64,000 nucleotides of DNA from Phaeobacter italicus (GCF_001258055.1 NZ_CVRM01000003.1:1-64000), one strand, 5' to 3'; shown: positions 28,931-37,983, numbered from the stretch's first letter. Numbers and translations are program-made. The notes: generated by a model not told the origin, from the sequence alone.

Positions 28931-30154
28931 CTATCGGCGCTCTCGTGCACGTTTGAGGAGACGGCCAATCGTAAAGGAGGTGCGCGGCGCATAGACATAG
29001 CGGGTCCGGTCCTCGGGGGCGGGGCGCGCGCGCATCCGGCTGAGGCCAAAGACGATCAGCAGCACATGCCCTGCGGCCACATAGGCAAAGAGCGCAGGCG
29101 GGCCGAAGCTGTCGATCAGGGCAGAGGAAATATAGGGTGAGGCGATGGCCCCCAGCGCGTACCAGAACATCAGCGCCGCAGAGAGCTCGACCCGCTGTTC
29201 TGAGGTGGCAAAGTCATTGGCGTGGGCGGCTGACACCGAAAAGATCGGGAAGGTGGTAAAGCCAAAGAAGGCCGCTGCCAGCATCACGCCGATGGTGCCG
29301 GTGCCGCTTGCGGCCATGGTGATTGCGCAGCTGACGATTGCGATGGCCGACAGCCAGATCAGCACCCAGCGCCGGTCGTATTTGTCGGCAAGCCAGCCAA
29401 GCGGATATTGCGCCAGTGCGCCCCCCAGCACGAAGGAGGCGAGGAAAAAGGCGATCTGCCCGACTTGGAGCCCGACCTCCTGGCCATAGATCGGCCCGAC
29501 CATCCGAAAGGACGCAGAGCTGAGCGCGGCCACGATCACACCTGCCACCGCCAGTGGAGAGCAGTTCCAGGCAAGCCTTGGGCGCAGGCGGGGGGCGTCA
29601 GGGATTTCCGGTTGGCTGGCCTTCGTCATGGTCAACGGCAACAGGGCTGCGCAGCACAGGATTGCCAGCAGGTTGTAGGACACATAAGCCGCCGGAGGCA
29701 AAACCGCGATCAGCAACTGCGCGGCCAGCGAGGCCGAGAGATCGGCGATCCGGTAGGTGCCCATCGCACGCCCCCGGTTTTCGTTTGTGACCTTCGCATT
29801 CAGCCAGGCTTCGATCACCGTGTAACAGCCCGCCATGCACAGGCCCGAGGCGATCCGCATTGCCGCCCAGGCGAGCGGGTCTTCGGTCAGCGTGTGGCCA
29901 ATCAGCCCCATTGCCCCCAGCGCGGTACAGACCGCAAAGGCCCGGCTGTGACCGACATTGCCCATCAGGCGTGGCACCCACCAGCAGCCGATGAAAAAGC
30001 CGACAAAATGGGCCGAGCCCAGAAAGCCGATCTGCTCTTTGTCAAACCCGAGCGTCAGGCCGGAGATTGCATCCAGCGGGCCCACACCTCCGGTGGAGAG
30101 CTGCAGCAGGATCACAGAAAGAAACAGGGCGGCGAAGGAAATCAACAGGCGCAT
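28931..30154 (-). CDS. MFS transporter (YcaD-like)
   Basis: 407 residues with about 12 hydrophobic segments. The loop-2 type signature LMGNVGHSRAFAVCTALGAM, and WLNAKVTNENRGRAMGTYRI in the first half, match small-solute MFS proteins related to YcaD. DKYDRRWVLIW is the equivalent loop in the second half. The C-terminus is a basic cytoplasmic tail (RLLKRARERR). Substrate is unknown. It lies 127 nt downstream of the rhodanese gene on the same strand. Confidence 0.85.
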   Translation of the reverse strand: MRLLISFAALFLSVILLQLSTGGVGPLDAISGLTLGFDKEQIGFLGSAHFVGFFIGCWWVPRLMGNVGHSRAFAVCTALGAMGLIGHTLTEDPLAWAAMRIASGLCMAGCYTVIEAWLNAKVTNENRGRAMGTYRIADLSASLAAQLLIAVLPPAAYVSYNLLAILCCAALLPLTMTKASQPEIPDAPRLRPRLAWNCSPLAVAGVIVAALSSASFRMVGPIYGQEVGLQVGQIAFFLASFVLGGALAQYPLGWLADKYDRRWVLIWLSAIAIVSCAITMAASGTGTIGVMLAAAFFGFTTFPIFSVSAAHANDFATSEQRVELSAALMFWYALGAIASPYISSALIDSFGPPALFAYVAAGHVLLIVFGLSRMRARPAPEDRTRYVYAPRTSFTIGRLLKRARERR

Positions 30155-30280
30155 AATGCCAAGTCATGACGGCTGAGCGGCGCAAATGCACGGGGAAATC
30201 CGACATTTTTGCCAACCCCGTGTCGCATTGGGCAGCTGCGCAGCGGTTTTGCCGCGCAGCGCCGGTGTGGCGTCGTCCGG

Positions 30281-30682
30281 TTAGTCGTCGCGCTGGGCGA
30301 TCTCGCCGGCTGCCTTGGTCCAGGCGGTAAAGCCGCCTTCAAGGTGCATGACCGGGCCAAGCCCCATCTCCATCGCGGCCTTGGCCGCCAGTGCAGAGCG
30401 CCAGGCGCTGGCGCAGTAGAACACATAGGTCTTGTCCTGATTGAACACAGGCTTGTGATAGGGGCTGTCGGGGTCGATCCAGAATTCCAGCATCCCGCGC
30501 GGGCAGGAAAAGGCCCGCGGGATCATGCCGTTGGCCTGCAACTCGCGGATATCGCGCAGATCGATGAACACATAGGCGTCATCGTGGATGGCGTCTTTCG
30601 CGGTCTCGACCGGCATCGTTTCGACGACGGCGTTTGCCTCGTCGAGGAGCGCCTTGACGCCTTTGGTGATTGTCTGGGCCAT
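30281..30682 (-). CDS. Single-domain rhodanese-like protein
   Basis: 133 residues forming one rhodanese domain. The active-site loop is YCASAWRSALAAKAA, with the persulfide-forming Cys near residue 90. DDAYVFIDLRDIRELQANG is the N-terminal rhodanese signature and MHLEGGFTAWTKAAGE the C-terminal one. It is probably a cytoplasmic sulfur carrier or thiosulfate:acceptor sulfurtransferase. ATG at 30682 follows GAAAGGC. It is divergent from the aldo/keto reductase, with 11-bp direct repeats between the two. Confidence 0.9.
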   Translation of the reverse strand: MAQTITKGVKALLDEANAVVETMPVETAKDAIHDDAYVFIDLRDIRELQANGMIPRAFSCPRGMLEFWIDPDSPYHKPVFNQDKTYVFYCASAWRSALAAKAAMEMGLGPVMHLEGGFTAWTKAAGEIAQRDD

Positions 30683-30805
30683 GTAATGCCTTTCTGTCTG
30701 TAGGTGGGCGAATTGGTCCTGTCCTGTGCTTCAAGCTGGGGGAGGCGCCTGCGCTTGGCAAGGGGAGAGGGCGGATGGCGAGTGCGTCAGCGATCACTTT
30801 CCTGC

Positions 30806-30860
30806 GCAGTATCCGGGCAGTATCGGCGCAGTATCGGCGCAGTATCGGGGCAGTGTCGGC
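30806..30860. repeat. Five 11-bp direct repeats in a divergent promoter region
   Basis: GCAGTATCSGS occurs five times head to tail: units begin at 30806, 30817, 30828, 30839 and 30850 (the last reads GCAGTGTCGGC). The 11-bp period is one DNA turn, so repeats would face the same side of the helix. They lie between rhodanese (start 30682) and aldo/keto reductase (start 30969). They could be stacked regulator sites or a slippage-prone microsatellite. Confidence 0.85.
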
Positions 30861-30968
30861 CAGTTGATGGGGCAGGCGGTTGCATCGGGGCCGGGCTGCG
30901 CTAGTGTTTGCGCTGACATGATGGGCCGCGGGGCGGCCCGCAACGTTGCAGCAAACAGGATCCCGATC

Positions 30969-32012
30969 ATGAAAAAGAACCCGCTCGGCCGCACCGGCAT
31001 GGAGGTGTCGCAACTCTGTCTTGGCACGATGACCTTTGGCACCCAGACGGATGAGGCCGACGCCCATGCCCAGATTGATGCCGCGCTGGCAGCTGGGGTG
31101 AACTTCCTTGATACGGCAGAAATGTATCCGGTGAACCCGATCAGCGCCGAAACGGTTGGCGATAGCGAGGCGATCATCGGCAACTGGAACGCACGCACGG
31201 GACGGCGCGGGGACTACATCCTTGCCACCAAACATTCCGGCGAGGGGATGCAGGCCGTGCGGGATGGGGCGCCGATCACGGCAGAGACCATTCCGGCCAC
31301 CATCGAAGGATCACTGCGACGTCTCAAGACGGATTGCATTGATCTCTACCAGTTCCACTGGCCCAATCGCGGCAGCTACATGTTCCGCAAGAACTGGCAG
31401 TATGATCCCGGCGGCAATGACCGGGCGGAGGTGCTGGACAATATGGCGGGCTGTCTCGAGGCGCTGAAGGCGCAGGTGGACAAGGGCAATATCCGCGCCT
31501 TTGGCCTGTCCAACGAAAGCGCCTGGGGCACGGCGCAATGGCTGCGGCTGGCAGAAGAAACGGGTGGGCCGCGGGTGGCCTCAATCCAGAATGAATATTC
31601 GCTCCTGTGCCGTCTTTACGACACGGATCTGGCAGAGCTGAGCGTCTATGAGGATGTGGGCTTGCTGGCGTTTTCGCCACTGGCGACGGGGTTGCTCACT
31701 GGCAAATATCAGGACGGCGCTGTGCCTGATGCCTCGCGCAAGACGCTAAATCCGGAACTGGGCGGGCGTCATACGGATCGGGTGTATCCGGCGGTCGCGG
31801 CCTATCTGGAGATCGCCAAGCGTCATGGGCTGGACCCGGTGCATATGGCGCTGGCCTGGTGTCATACCCGGCCCTTCATGGCGTCGGCCATCTTCGGTGC
31901 GACCAATCTGGCGCAGCTGGAACATGTGCTTGCCGGGGCCGATCTGACCCTGTCGCAGGAGGTGCTGGAGGACATCGACGCGGCGCACCGCGCGCATCCG
32001 ATGCCCTATTGA
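30969..32012 (+). CDS. Aldo/keto reductase
   Basis: 347-residue NADP-dependent oxidoreductase of the AKR superfamily, closest in pattern to the Tas/YajO group. NPLGRTGMEVSQLCLGTMTF is the N-terminus; the catalytic tetrad is visible as Asp48 and Tyr53 in FLDTAEMY, Lys in LATKHSG and His in YQFHWPN. SIQNEYSLLCRL and AIFGATNLAQLEHVL form the cofactor-binding segments. Substrate is unknown. ATG at 30969 is chosen because the family alignment begins there; an upstream in-frame extension crosses the repeat region and is rejected. Confidence 0.92.
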   Translation: MKKNPLGRTGMEVSQLCLGTMTFGTQTDEADAHAQIDAALAAGVNFLDTAEMYPVNPISAETVGDSEAIIGNWNARTGRRGDYILATKHSGEGMQAVRDGAPITAETIPATIEGSLRRLKTDCIDLYQFHWPNRGSYMFRKNWQYDPGGNDRAEVLDNMAGCLEALKAQVDKGNIRAFGLSNESAWGTAQWLRLAEETGGPRVASIQNEYSLLCRLYDTDLAELSVYEDVGLLAFSPLATGLLTGKYQDGAVPDASRKTLNPELGGRHTDRVYPAVAAYLEIAKRHGLDPVHMALAWCHTRPFMASAIFGATNLAQLEHVLAGADLTLSQEVLEDIDAAHRAHPMPY

Positions 32013-32034
32013 TTACTCGGACAGCCGGGAAAGC

Positions 32035-32066
32035 GAAACGGGCGGCCCGATGTGGCCGCCCGTTTC
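32035..32066. terminator. Bidirectional terminator
   Basis: GAAACGGGCGGCC and GGCCGCCCGTTTC form a perfect 13-bp stem around CGATGT, between the convergent aldo/keto reductase and CdhR-like genes. Confidence 0.88.
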
Positions 32067-32090
32067 TATGTGGTCGTTCTGCGTCGGGGC

Positions 32091-33182
32091 TCAGTATGAC
32101 CCGGTTGAATGACGCGGCAGCGGGCCGCTCTGGCGCAGAGTGCTTTGACCCTGCGAGAGAGGGGCCTGGCTGAACAGGGGCTTGCTGGCCGCCAGACGGG
32201 TTGGGGCAGTGGCCCCAAGGCTGGCCTGGCGCAATTCGCGTGCGGTGGTGCCATGCGCAGTGCGGAAGGCGCGGGCAAAGCTGGACTGCGAGTTGAAGCC
32301 GGTGGCCATTGCCACCTCCATCAGGGGCAGATCGGTATCTGTCACCAGTCGGCGGGCCTCGGCCATGCGCAGCTGCAGATAGTGGTCCTGCGGCGTGGTG
32401 TTCAGGCGCAGACGAAACTGCTGCTGCAGGCTGCGGGTGCTGGTGCCCAGTTCTTCGGCGATTTCGCTGAGAGGTTTGGGATCATCAAGGGCGGCCTCCA
32501 TCAGCGCATTGGCCCGCGCTGTCAGAGACGAATGCTTGGAGCTGCCAAGGCGGCTTTGCGGGCGTTCGGCAGAGCCGGGCCCGTCGTAGAGGAACAGGCC
32601 CGCTACACGAGAGGCAAAGCCCGCGCCATGCCGACTGCCGATGATATGCAGCATCATCTCGATCGCAGGTGTTGCACCGCCGGATGTCATGCGGCCCTCG
32701 GAGAGGGTGAACCGATCATTGCGGCATTGAACGCCGGGGAAGCGGCTGGCGAAGTTGTCCAGATCTTCCCAATGGGTGGTTGCGGGATGACCATCAAGAA
32801 GCCCCGCCTCGGCCATCAGCCAGGGACCACCATCAATGCCGGCAATCGTCGCGCCGCCTGCCGCGATGCGGCGCAGCCCGGCCAGCAGGCTGGGGGTGGC
32901 ATGGCGCGCAAGCTGGAAGCCTGCGATCACGATCAGCAGCTCGCAGCCCTGAAGGCGGGCCAGCGGAATGCCCGGCACGGACAGGCCGCTGGTCAGCATC
33001 GCAGGTTCGCTGGTTGCGGTGATATAATCCCAATCAAACGCACCGCGACCTGCCAGCCGGTTGGCTGCGCGCATCGGGTCCACGGCAGCGGCAAAGGACA
33101 GCGTGTTGCTCTCATCAAGCACCAAAACAGCCGTTTTCAGCGGCTGATTCTCGGGCTGGAGGATGTTTTTTGCGGATTTCAT
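32091..33182 (-). CDS. cdhR: GlxA-family AraC regulator, CdhR-like
   Basis: About 363 residues. The N-terminal DJ-1/PfpI amidotransferase-like domain (about 15-205) has TAVLVLDESNTLSFAAAVDP and AGGATIAGIDGGPWLMAEAG, with Gly-Gly where catalytic amidases have Cys, as usual in these sensors. The C-terminal AraC HTH (about 230-330) has LSEIAEELGTSTRSLQQQFR and MEVAMATGFNSQSSFARAFR. A Ser/Pro-rich tail follows. CdhR-type regulators activate carnitine degradation genes. It is divergent from the BKACE gene, which fits control of that operon. The gene name is inferred from context. Confidence 0.82.
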   Translation of the reverse strand: MKSAKNILQPENQPLKTAVLVLDESNTLSFAAAVDPMRAANRLAGRGAFDWDYITATSEPAMLTSGLSVPGIPLARLQGCELLIVIAGFQLARHATPSLLAGLRRIAAGGATIAGIDGGPWLMAEAGLLDGHPATTHWEDLDNFASRFPGVQCRNDRFTLSEGRMTSGGATPAIEMMLHIIGSRHGAGFASRVAGLFLYDGPGSAERPQSRLGSSKHSSLTARANALMEAALDDPKPLSEIAEELGTSTRSLQQQFRLRLNTTPQDHYLQLRMAEARRLVTDTDLPLMEVAMATGFNSQSSFARAFRTAHGTTARELRQASLGATAPTRLAASKPLFSQAPLSQGQSTLRQSGPLPRHSTGSY

Positions 33183-33315
33183 CAAGTTCGATTCGCATGT
33201 TGACTAGTTGGTGCATCAAGGCTGCGGCAGCATCGAGCACAACACAAACAGGAATCTGGGGGCAGCCTTGGGGATAACTCTTGGCACAACCCTGTACATC
33301 GAGGGGAGAACGAAA

Positions 33316-34233
33316 ATGCCTCTGAATATGAACCGAAACGTCTTTATCACCTGTGCTGTGACCGGCTCTGGCAGCACCCAGGATCGCAGCCCGCATGTGC
33401 CGCGTTCGCCCAAGGAAATCGCCGATAGTGCCATTGCGGCTGCCAAGGCGGGGGCCGCCATTGTCCACTGCCATGTCCGCGATCCCGAGACCGGCACGCC
33501 CTCGCGCGATCTGGCGCTTTATCGTGAAGTGACAGACCGGATCCGTGAGAGCGACACAGATGTGGTGCTGAACCTGACTGCGGGCATGGGCGGAGATATC
33601 GTTTTTGGCGATACCGAAAACCCCTTTCCGGTGAATGAGGCGGGAACCGATATGGTCGGTGCGACCGAGCGGATGGCTCATATCGCAGAATGCCTGCCGG
33701 AGATCTGCACGCTGGACTGCGGCACCATGAATTTTGCCGAAGCCGATTACGTGATGACCAACACGCCGGGCATGTTGCGGGCAATGGGGCAGATGATGAC
33801 GGATCTGGGGGTAAAGCCCGAGATCGAAGCCTTTGACACCGGGCATCTGTGGTTTGCCAAGGAACTGGTGAAGGAAGGCGTGTTGGCCAGCCCTGCTTTG
33901 GTCCAGCTGTGCATGGGGGTGCCCTGGGGCGCGCCCAATGATTTGAATACCTTCATGGCGATGGTCAACAATGTGCCGACTGATTGGGACTGGTCTGCGT
34001 TCTCGCTGGGGCGCGATCAGATGGCCTATGTCGCGGCCTCTGTTCTGGCAGGCGGCAACGTGCGGGTTGGTCTGGAGGACAACCTCTGGCTTGGCAAAGG
34101 GCAGCTGGCGGAGAACTGGCAGTTGGTCGAACGCGCTGGCACCATCATCGAGAACATGGGCGCCAAGCTGATGGGACCGGATGAGGTGCGCGCCCAGCTG
34201 GGGCTGGTGAAACGCGCGCCGGTGGCGAAGTAA
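33316..34233 (+). CDS. BKACE (DUF849) enzyme, likely dehydrocarnitine cleavage
   Basis: 305-residue beta-keto acid cleavage enzyme. Zn-binding His residues lie in AAIVHCHVRDPETG and the late EAFDTGHLWFA segment; LNLTAGMGGDIVFGD, CTLDCGTMNFAE and VRVGLEDNLWLGKGQLAEN are family marks. BKACE enzymes condense a beta-keto acid with acetyl-CoA. Next to carnitine dehydrogenase, the expected reaction is dehydrocarnitine plus acetyl-CoA to betainyl-CoA plus acetoacetate. ATG at 33316 follows GAGGGGAG. Confidence 0.88.
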   Translation: MPLNMNRNVFITCAVTGSGSTQDRSPHVPRSPKEIADSAIAAAKAGAAIVHCHVRDPETGTPSRDLALYREVTDRIRESDTDVVLNLTAGMGGDIVFGDTENPFPVNEAGTDMVGATERMAHIAECLPEICTLDCGTMNFAEADYVMTNTPGMLRAMGQMMTDLGVKPEIEAFDTGHLWFAKELVKEGVLASPALVQLCMGVPWGAPNDLNTFMAMVNNVPTDWDWSAFSLGRDQMAYVAASVLAGGNVRVGLEDNLWLGKGQLAENWQLVERAGTIIENMGAKLMGPDEVRAQLGLVKRAPVAK

Positions 34234-34260
34234 TGTCTGTGATGTGGGCAGGATGAAGAT

Positions 34261-34287
34261 GGCCGCGCGACTGACTATCACGCGGCC
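34261..34287. terminator. Hairpin between convergent BKACE and DUF1203 genes
   Basis: GGCCGCG and CGCGGCC form a perfect 7-bp stem around 13 nt. No strong U-tract is seen, so termination efficiency is uncertain. Confidence 0.45.
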
Positions 34288-34294
34288 CATCGGA

Positions 34295-34768
34295 TTACTC
34301 TGCGCGGTGAATGCGGCAGAGGAAGCAGTTGTTGCTGGCGCTGCGCAGATCGACAAAGGCGATGTCATCGCGCGACAGCAGCGTTTCGGCATAGGCCTTG
34401 AGTTCGGCGCGCGGTGTCACCGCACCCGTGCCGTAGACGATCCGCTCGTCCGGCCCGTAACCTCGCAGGATATATTGAGGTGCGGAAAGAAACGTGGGCA
34501 CGTCGGGCGACGCCGTGGCTGGCGCACAGAACGGATCGCAAAGGTAGATCGGTCCGGTCTCGGTAAAGGGGTTGCGCCCGGTAAAGGGGCGATGGGCCAG
34601 CGCCAGAAATGGCTTGCCTGCAGGGACGTTCTGCAAACAGTGGCGACAGGGCATGCCGCCCTCTTCGGCGCTGGGATGGCGCTCAACCGGGTCGCCATAG
34701 CTATCAAGCCCGGTGTGGTGGATCGCTTCGACTGCCGCGCTGGGCAATCCGGAAAATTGAAGTTTCAT
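34295..34768 (-). CDS. DUF1203 family protein
   Basis: 157 residues from ATG at 34768, with GAAAGGAGA upstream. It begins MKLQFSGLPSAAVEAIHHTG. CRHCLQNVPAGKPFLALAHRPF and YLCDPFCAP contain cysteines and histidines that may bind metal, and the C-terminus ends in SNNCFLCRIHRAE, a CxxC-like region. DUF1203 has no assigned function. It lies on the opposite strand inside the carnitine cluster, between BKACE and carnitine dehydrogenase, so it is probably not part of that transcript. Confidence 0.8.
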   Translation of the reverse strand: MKLQFSGLPSAAVEAIHHTGLDSYGDPVERHPSAEEGGMPCRHCLQNVPAGKPFLALAHRPFTGRNPFTETGPIYLCDPFCAPATASPDVPTFLSAPQYILRGYGPDERIVYGTGAVTPRAELKAYAETLLSRDDIAFVDLRSASNNCFLCRIHRAE

Positions 34769-34842
34769 GAATGGTCTCCTTTCTGTGGGAATGTGCCTTT
34801 GTGCAGCCCGGCCAGGCGACCCGAAACATGCGGGAAAGTGAC

Positions 34843-36318
34843 ATGACAAAAACAGCAGCAATCATCGGTGGTGGGGTTATCGGCGGGGGATGGGCCGCGC
34901 GGTTCCTGCTCAATGGCTGGAACGTGCGGGTGTTCGACCCGGACCCGGAAGCGGAGCGCAAGATCGGTGAAGTGCTGGCCAACGCCCGCCGCTCGCTGCC
35001 TGGTCTGGGCAATGTGGCGCTTCCTGCCGAGGGCACGCTGACCTATCACGCGACCATCGCAGAGGCCGTGGAAGGTGCGGAGTGGATTCAGGAAAGCGTC
35101 CCCGAACGGCTGGAGCTGAAGCAAAAGGTCTATGGCGAGTTGCAGGCGCATGCGGGCAAGGATGCAGTCATCGGCTCTTCGACCTCGGGCTACCGACCTT
35201 CGCAGTTGCAGGAGGGGTTCGACAACGCAGGCCAGATCGTGGTCGCGCATCCGTTCAACCCGGTCTACCTGATGCCGCTGGTGGAGCTGGTCACGACCGA
35301 GGTGAACCCGGCAAGCGTGATCGACAGCGCCAAGGCGATCATCACCGAGATCGGCATGTATCCCCTGCATCTGAAAAAGGAGATCGACGCCCATGTGGCG
35401 GACCGGTTCCTGGAGGCCGTCTGGCGCGAGGCGCTGTGGCTGGTCAAGGACGGCATCGCCACCACCGAAGAGATCGACAATGCGATCCGCTACGGCTTTG
35501 GCATTCGCTGGGCGCAGATGGGCCTGTTTGAAACCTACCGCGTCGCAGGCGGTGAGGCGGGCATGAAGCACTTCATGGCGCAGTTCGGCCCGGCGCTGAA
35601 ATGGCCCTGGACGAAGCTGATGGATGTGCCGGAGTTCACCGATGAGCTGGTTGATCTGATCGCAGGCCAGTCGGACGCGCAATCGGGGCATCATTCGATC
35701 CGCGAGTTGGAACGTATCCGCGATGACAACCTTGTGGGCATGATGCGGGCTCTGGGGGCCAATGACTGGGGTGCCGGTGCTTTGCAGAACGCCCATGATG
35801 CGGGCCGGGAGGCGGATGTGGGGCTCGTGCGCTCGATCGAGGAGATTGCGGACCTCGGCCAACCCATCCTCACCCAAAGCCGGATCGTGCCGCTGGACTG
35901 GACCGACTACAACGGCCACATGACCGAGAGCCGCTATCTCGACGCCTTTGCGCAGTCCACTGACCGGCTGATGATGATCATCGGCTGTGATGCAGAGTAT
36001 ATCGCAAGTGGTGGCAGCTATTTTACCGCTGAAACCCATATCCGCCACATCGACGAGGTGCATGCAGGTGATCCCATGCAGGTGCGGACCCGGGTCATCA
36101 TGGGGCAGGGCAAGAAGATGCATGTCTGGCACGAGATGTATTCCGGTGACCGGTTGCTGGCGACAGGCGAACACATGCTGTTGCACGTGAATCTTGAGAC
36201 CCGCCGGTCCGCCCCGCCCGCAGCCCATATCGAGGCGAACCTCGTGAAGCTGGCAGAGGCGCATGCGGCTTTGGACGCACCAGAGGGACTGGGCCGCGCG
36301 ATCGGTGCCCCAAGATGA
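34843..36318 (+). CDS. L-carnitine dehydrogenase fused to a hot-dog thioesterase
   Basis: 491 residues, two domains. Residues 1 to about 320 are an L-carnitine 3-dehydrogenase of the 3-hydroxyacyl-CoA dehydrogenase fold: NAD-binding AAIIGGGVIGGGWAARFLL, SSTSGYRPSQLQEGF, VVAHPFNPVYLMPLVELV and GFGIRWAQMGLFETY. Residues about 345-490 are a 4-hydroxybenzoyl-CoA-thioesterase-like hot-dog domain, DWTDYNGHMTESRYLDAFAQ. In rhizobial homologues this fusion couples carnitine oxidation to betainyl-CoA hydrolysis, giving glycine betaine. ATG at 34843 with GGGAAAG. Overlaps the next SDR by 4 nt. Confidence 0.92.
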   Translation: MTKTAAIIGGGVIGGGWAARFLLNGWNVRVFDPDPEAERKIGEVLANARRSLPGLGNVALPAEGTLTYHATIAEAVEGAEWIQESVPERLELKQKVYGELQAHAGKDAVIGSSTSGYRPSQLQEGFDNAGQIVVAHPFNPVYLMPLVELVTTEVNPASVIDSAKAIITEIGMYPLHLKKEIDAHVADRFLEAVWREALWLVKDGIATTEEIDNAIRYGFGIRWAQMGLFETYRVAGGEAGMKHFMAQFGPALKWPWTKLMDVPEFTDELVDLIAGQSDAQSGHHSIRELERIRDDNLVGMMRALGANDWGAGALQNAHDAGREADVGLVRSIEEIADLGQPILTQSRIVPLDWTDYNGHMTESRYLDAFAQSTDRLMMIIGCDAEYIASGGSYFTAETHIRHIDEVHAGDPMQVRTRVIMGQGKKMHVWHEMYSGDRLLATGEHMLLHVNLETRRSAPPAAHIEANLVKLAEAHAALDAPEGLGRAIGAPR

Positions 36319-37088
36319 GCGGGGCACGTGCCGCGCGGGTTTTGATTACCGCAGGTGGTTCCGGGATCGGGCGTGCGATGGCAGAGGGCTTTGCCGCTGC
36401 CGGTCATCAGGTCTGGGTCACGGATGTGAATGCAGACAGCCTGTCGGATCTTCCGGCGGGCTGGCAGGCCAGCGTGGTTGATGCGGCTGACGAGGACAGT
36501 GTTGCAGCACTGTTTGCCGAGGTGCGCGAGCAATGGGGCGGGCTGGATGTGCTATGTGCCAATGCAGGCATCGCCGGTCCGACTGCGCTGATCGAGGATA
36601 TCGCGCTGGAGGACTGGCGCAAATGCGTGAGCGTCAATCTGGAGGGCTGCTTTCTGGCGGCCAAATACGCAGCACCTTTGATGAAGGCCGCCCGGGCTGG
36701 ATCGATCATCGTGACATCCTCCACCGCAGGGCAGTACGGCTATCCGAACCGGGCGCCTTATGCTTCGGCGAAATGGGCGGTGATCGGGCTTATGAAGACC
36801 TTGGCAATGGAGCTGGGCCCATATGGTGTCCGTGCCAACGCGATCTGCCCCGGTGCCGTTGAAGGGCCGCGGATGGAGGGCGTTCTGGAACGTGAGGCCG
36901 CAGCCAAGGGCATGAGCCGCGATCAGGTCTATGAAGGCTATGCGTCGGGGACGTCGATGCGGTCCTTTGTTGAGGCACGCGACATTGCCAATATGGCGGT
37001 GTTCCTAGGCTCTGATGCTGCCCGGCTGGTGTCGGGGCAGGTGATTGCGGTGGACGGCCATACGGAGAACCCGGATCCCAAGGTGTGA
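36315..37088 (+). CDS. SDR oxidoreductase of the carnitine operon
   Basis: 257-residue classical SDR. VLITAGGSGIGRAMAEGF is the cofactor motif, LCANAGIAG the structural NNAG-like motif, TSSTAGQYGYPNRAPYASAK gives the catalytic Ser, Tyr and Lys, and ANAICPGAVEGPRMEGVL follows. ATG overlaps the carnitine dehydrogenase stop (ATGA), so the two are coupled. A role in oxidising D-carnitine or a related 3-hydroxy compound is plausible from the neighbours, but not shown by the sequence. Confidence 0.85.
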   Translation: MSGARAARVLITAGGSGIGRAMAEGFAAAGHQVWVTDVNADSLSDLPAGWQASVVDAADEDSVAALFAEVREQWGGLDVLCANAGIAGPTALIEDIALEDWRKCVSVNLEGCFLAAKYAAPLMKAARAGSIIVTSSTAGQYGYPNRAPYASAKWAVIGLMKTLAMELGPYGVRANAICPGAVEGPRMEGVLEREAAAKGMSRDQVYEGYASGTSMRSFVEARDIANMAVFLGSDAARLVSGQVIAVDGHTENPDPKV

Positions 37089-37120
37089 GCCGAGCTGCAC
37101 AGGCGGCCCGGCTGCAGCGT

Positions 37121-37981
37121 TCAGGAAATCGCCGCCCTGAGATCCCTGAGCCGGTCGGGTACCTGCCGGGCGGTGATATCGGCCTCGCGCACCAGATTGT
37201 CGAAATGGGTGGTGAGCGTTGCGACCCGCTCCTTGTCGCGAAAGGCGAGGTAGTGACTGCCTGCATAAAGCACGCAGAGTAGCGGCCCAAACACCGTGAG
37301 CGGCGCAGAGTAAAGCCGCTTGGCATCAAACAGATAAATCCGAAGGCGCGGATAAAGCTGGGTGCTGAGGTGTTCGAAGTGGCTCAGCTGCTCCTCGCGG
37401 ATGTCGCGCGGTAGCCCCTCGTAATAGCCGGTGCCCTTGGCAAAGCTGTCCAGCTCGTAGATCGGCATGGCGATTTCATAATCCGACGGAGAGCGGCGCA
37501 TCCAGTCCAGACGGTCCTGCGAGGCGCCGATGGCCTGATCGGCTGTGCGCCCCAGATGCGGGGCATATTCCCATTCCAGAAGCGCGCGGGTCTTGAGCAT
37601 GTCAGGCAAGGCCGCAGGGACATGGCGGATCTTGTAGCCCTCGGCCTCTTGATGCCAGCCGAATATCCGCTCATCCACCAGCGCACGGGGGGCCGCGCTC
37701 ATCGTCAGGCTTGCTGCAACCAGATCGGCGGCGTTCTCGGGCCGCTCTGACAGGCTCAGCAGCCAATCGGCCGACACACCAAGCGCCGCTGCACAGGCGC
37801 CAACCACATGAGCGTTTGGCAGGCGCGCGCCCTCGTCGGTCAAAAGTTGCGATATGGTGGAGCGGTCGACGCCGATGGCGCGGGCAAGGGCGCTCTGGCT
37901 GAGACCGCTATCCGCCAGCGCCCTGTTGAGCCGGAGCCGAAACTGCGCAGCGCGCAGTCGTTTGTCGATAATTTCGATCAT
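37121..37981 (-). CDS. XRE-family transcriptional regulator
   Basis: 286 residues. The N-terminal helix-turn-helix (about 15-75) has ADSGLSQSALARAIGVDRST, then ISQLLTDEGARLP. The rest, about 100-286, is an uncharacterised sensor-like region with HQEAEGYKIRHVPAALPDML and YYEGLPRDIREEQLSHFEHL. ATG at 37981. It is convergent with the carnitine SDR and divergent from a fatty acid desaturase; a perfect inverted repeat lies immediately upstream of its start, so autoregulation and control of the desaturase are likely. Confidence 0.82.
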   Translation of the reverse strand: MIEIIDKRLRAAQFRLRLNRALADSGLSQSALARAIGVDRSTISQLLTDEGARLPNAHVVGACAAALGVSADWLLSLSERPENAADLVAASLTMSAAPRALVDERIFGWHQEAEGYKIRHVPAALPDMLKTRALLEWEYAPHLGRTADQAIGASQDRLDWMRRSPSDYEIAMPIYELDSFAKGTGYYEGLPRDIREEQLSHFEHLSTQLYPRLRIYLFDAKRLYSAPLTVFGPLLCVLYAGSHYLAFRDKERVATLTTHFDNLVREADITARQVPDRLRDLRAAIS

Positions 37982-37983
37982 GT

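Noticed and set aside
27147-28994. 615-codon open frame on the plus strand opposite metG
   Set aside because: It mirrors metG codons in a GC-rich gene. No recognisable domain, and metG is certain on the minus strand.
30806-30860. Possible CRISPR array
   Set aside because: Units abut without spacers and are 11 bp; no cas genes. Same reasoning for 59731-59769.
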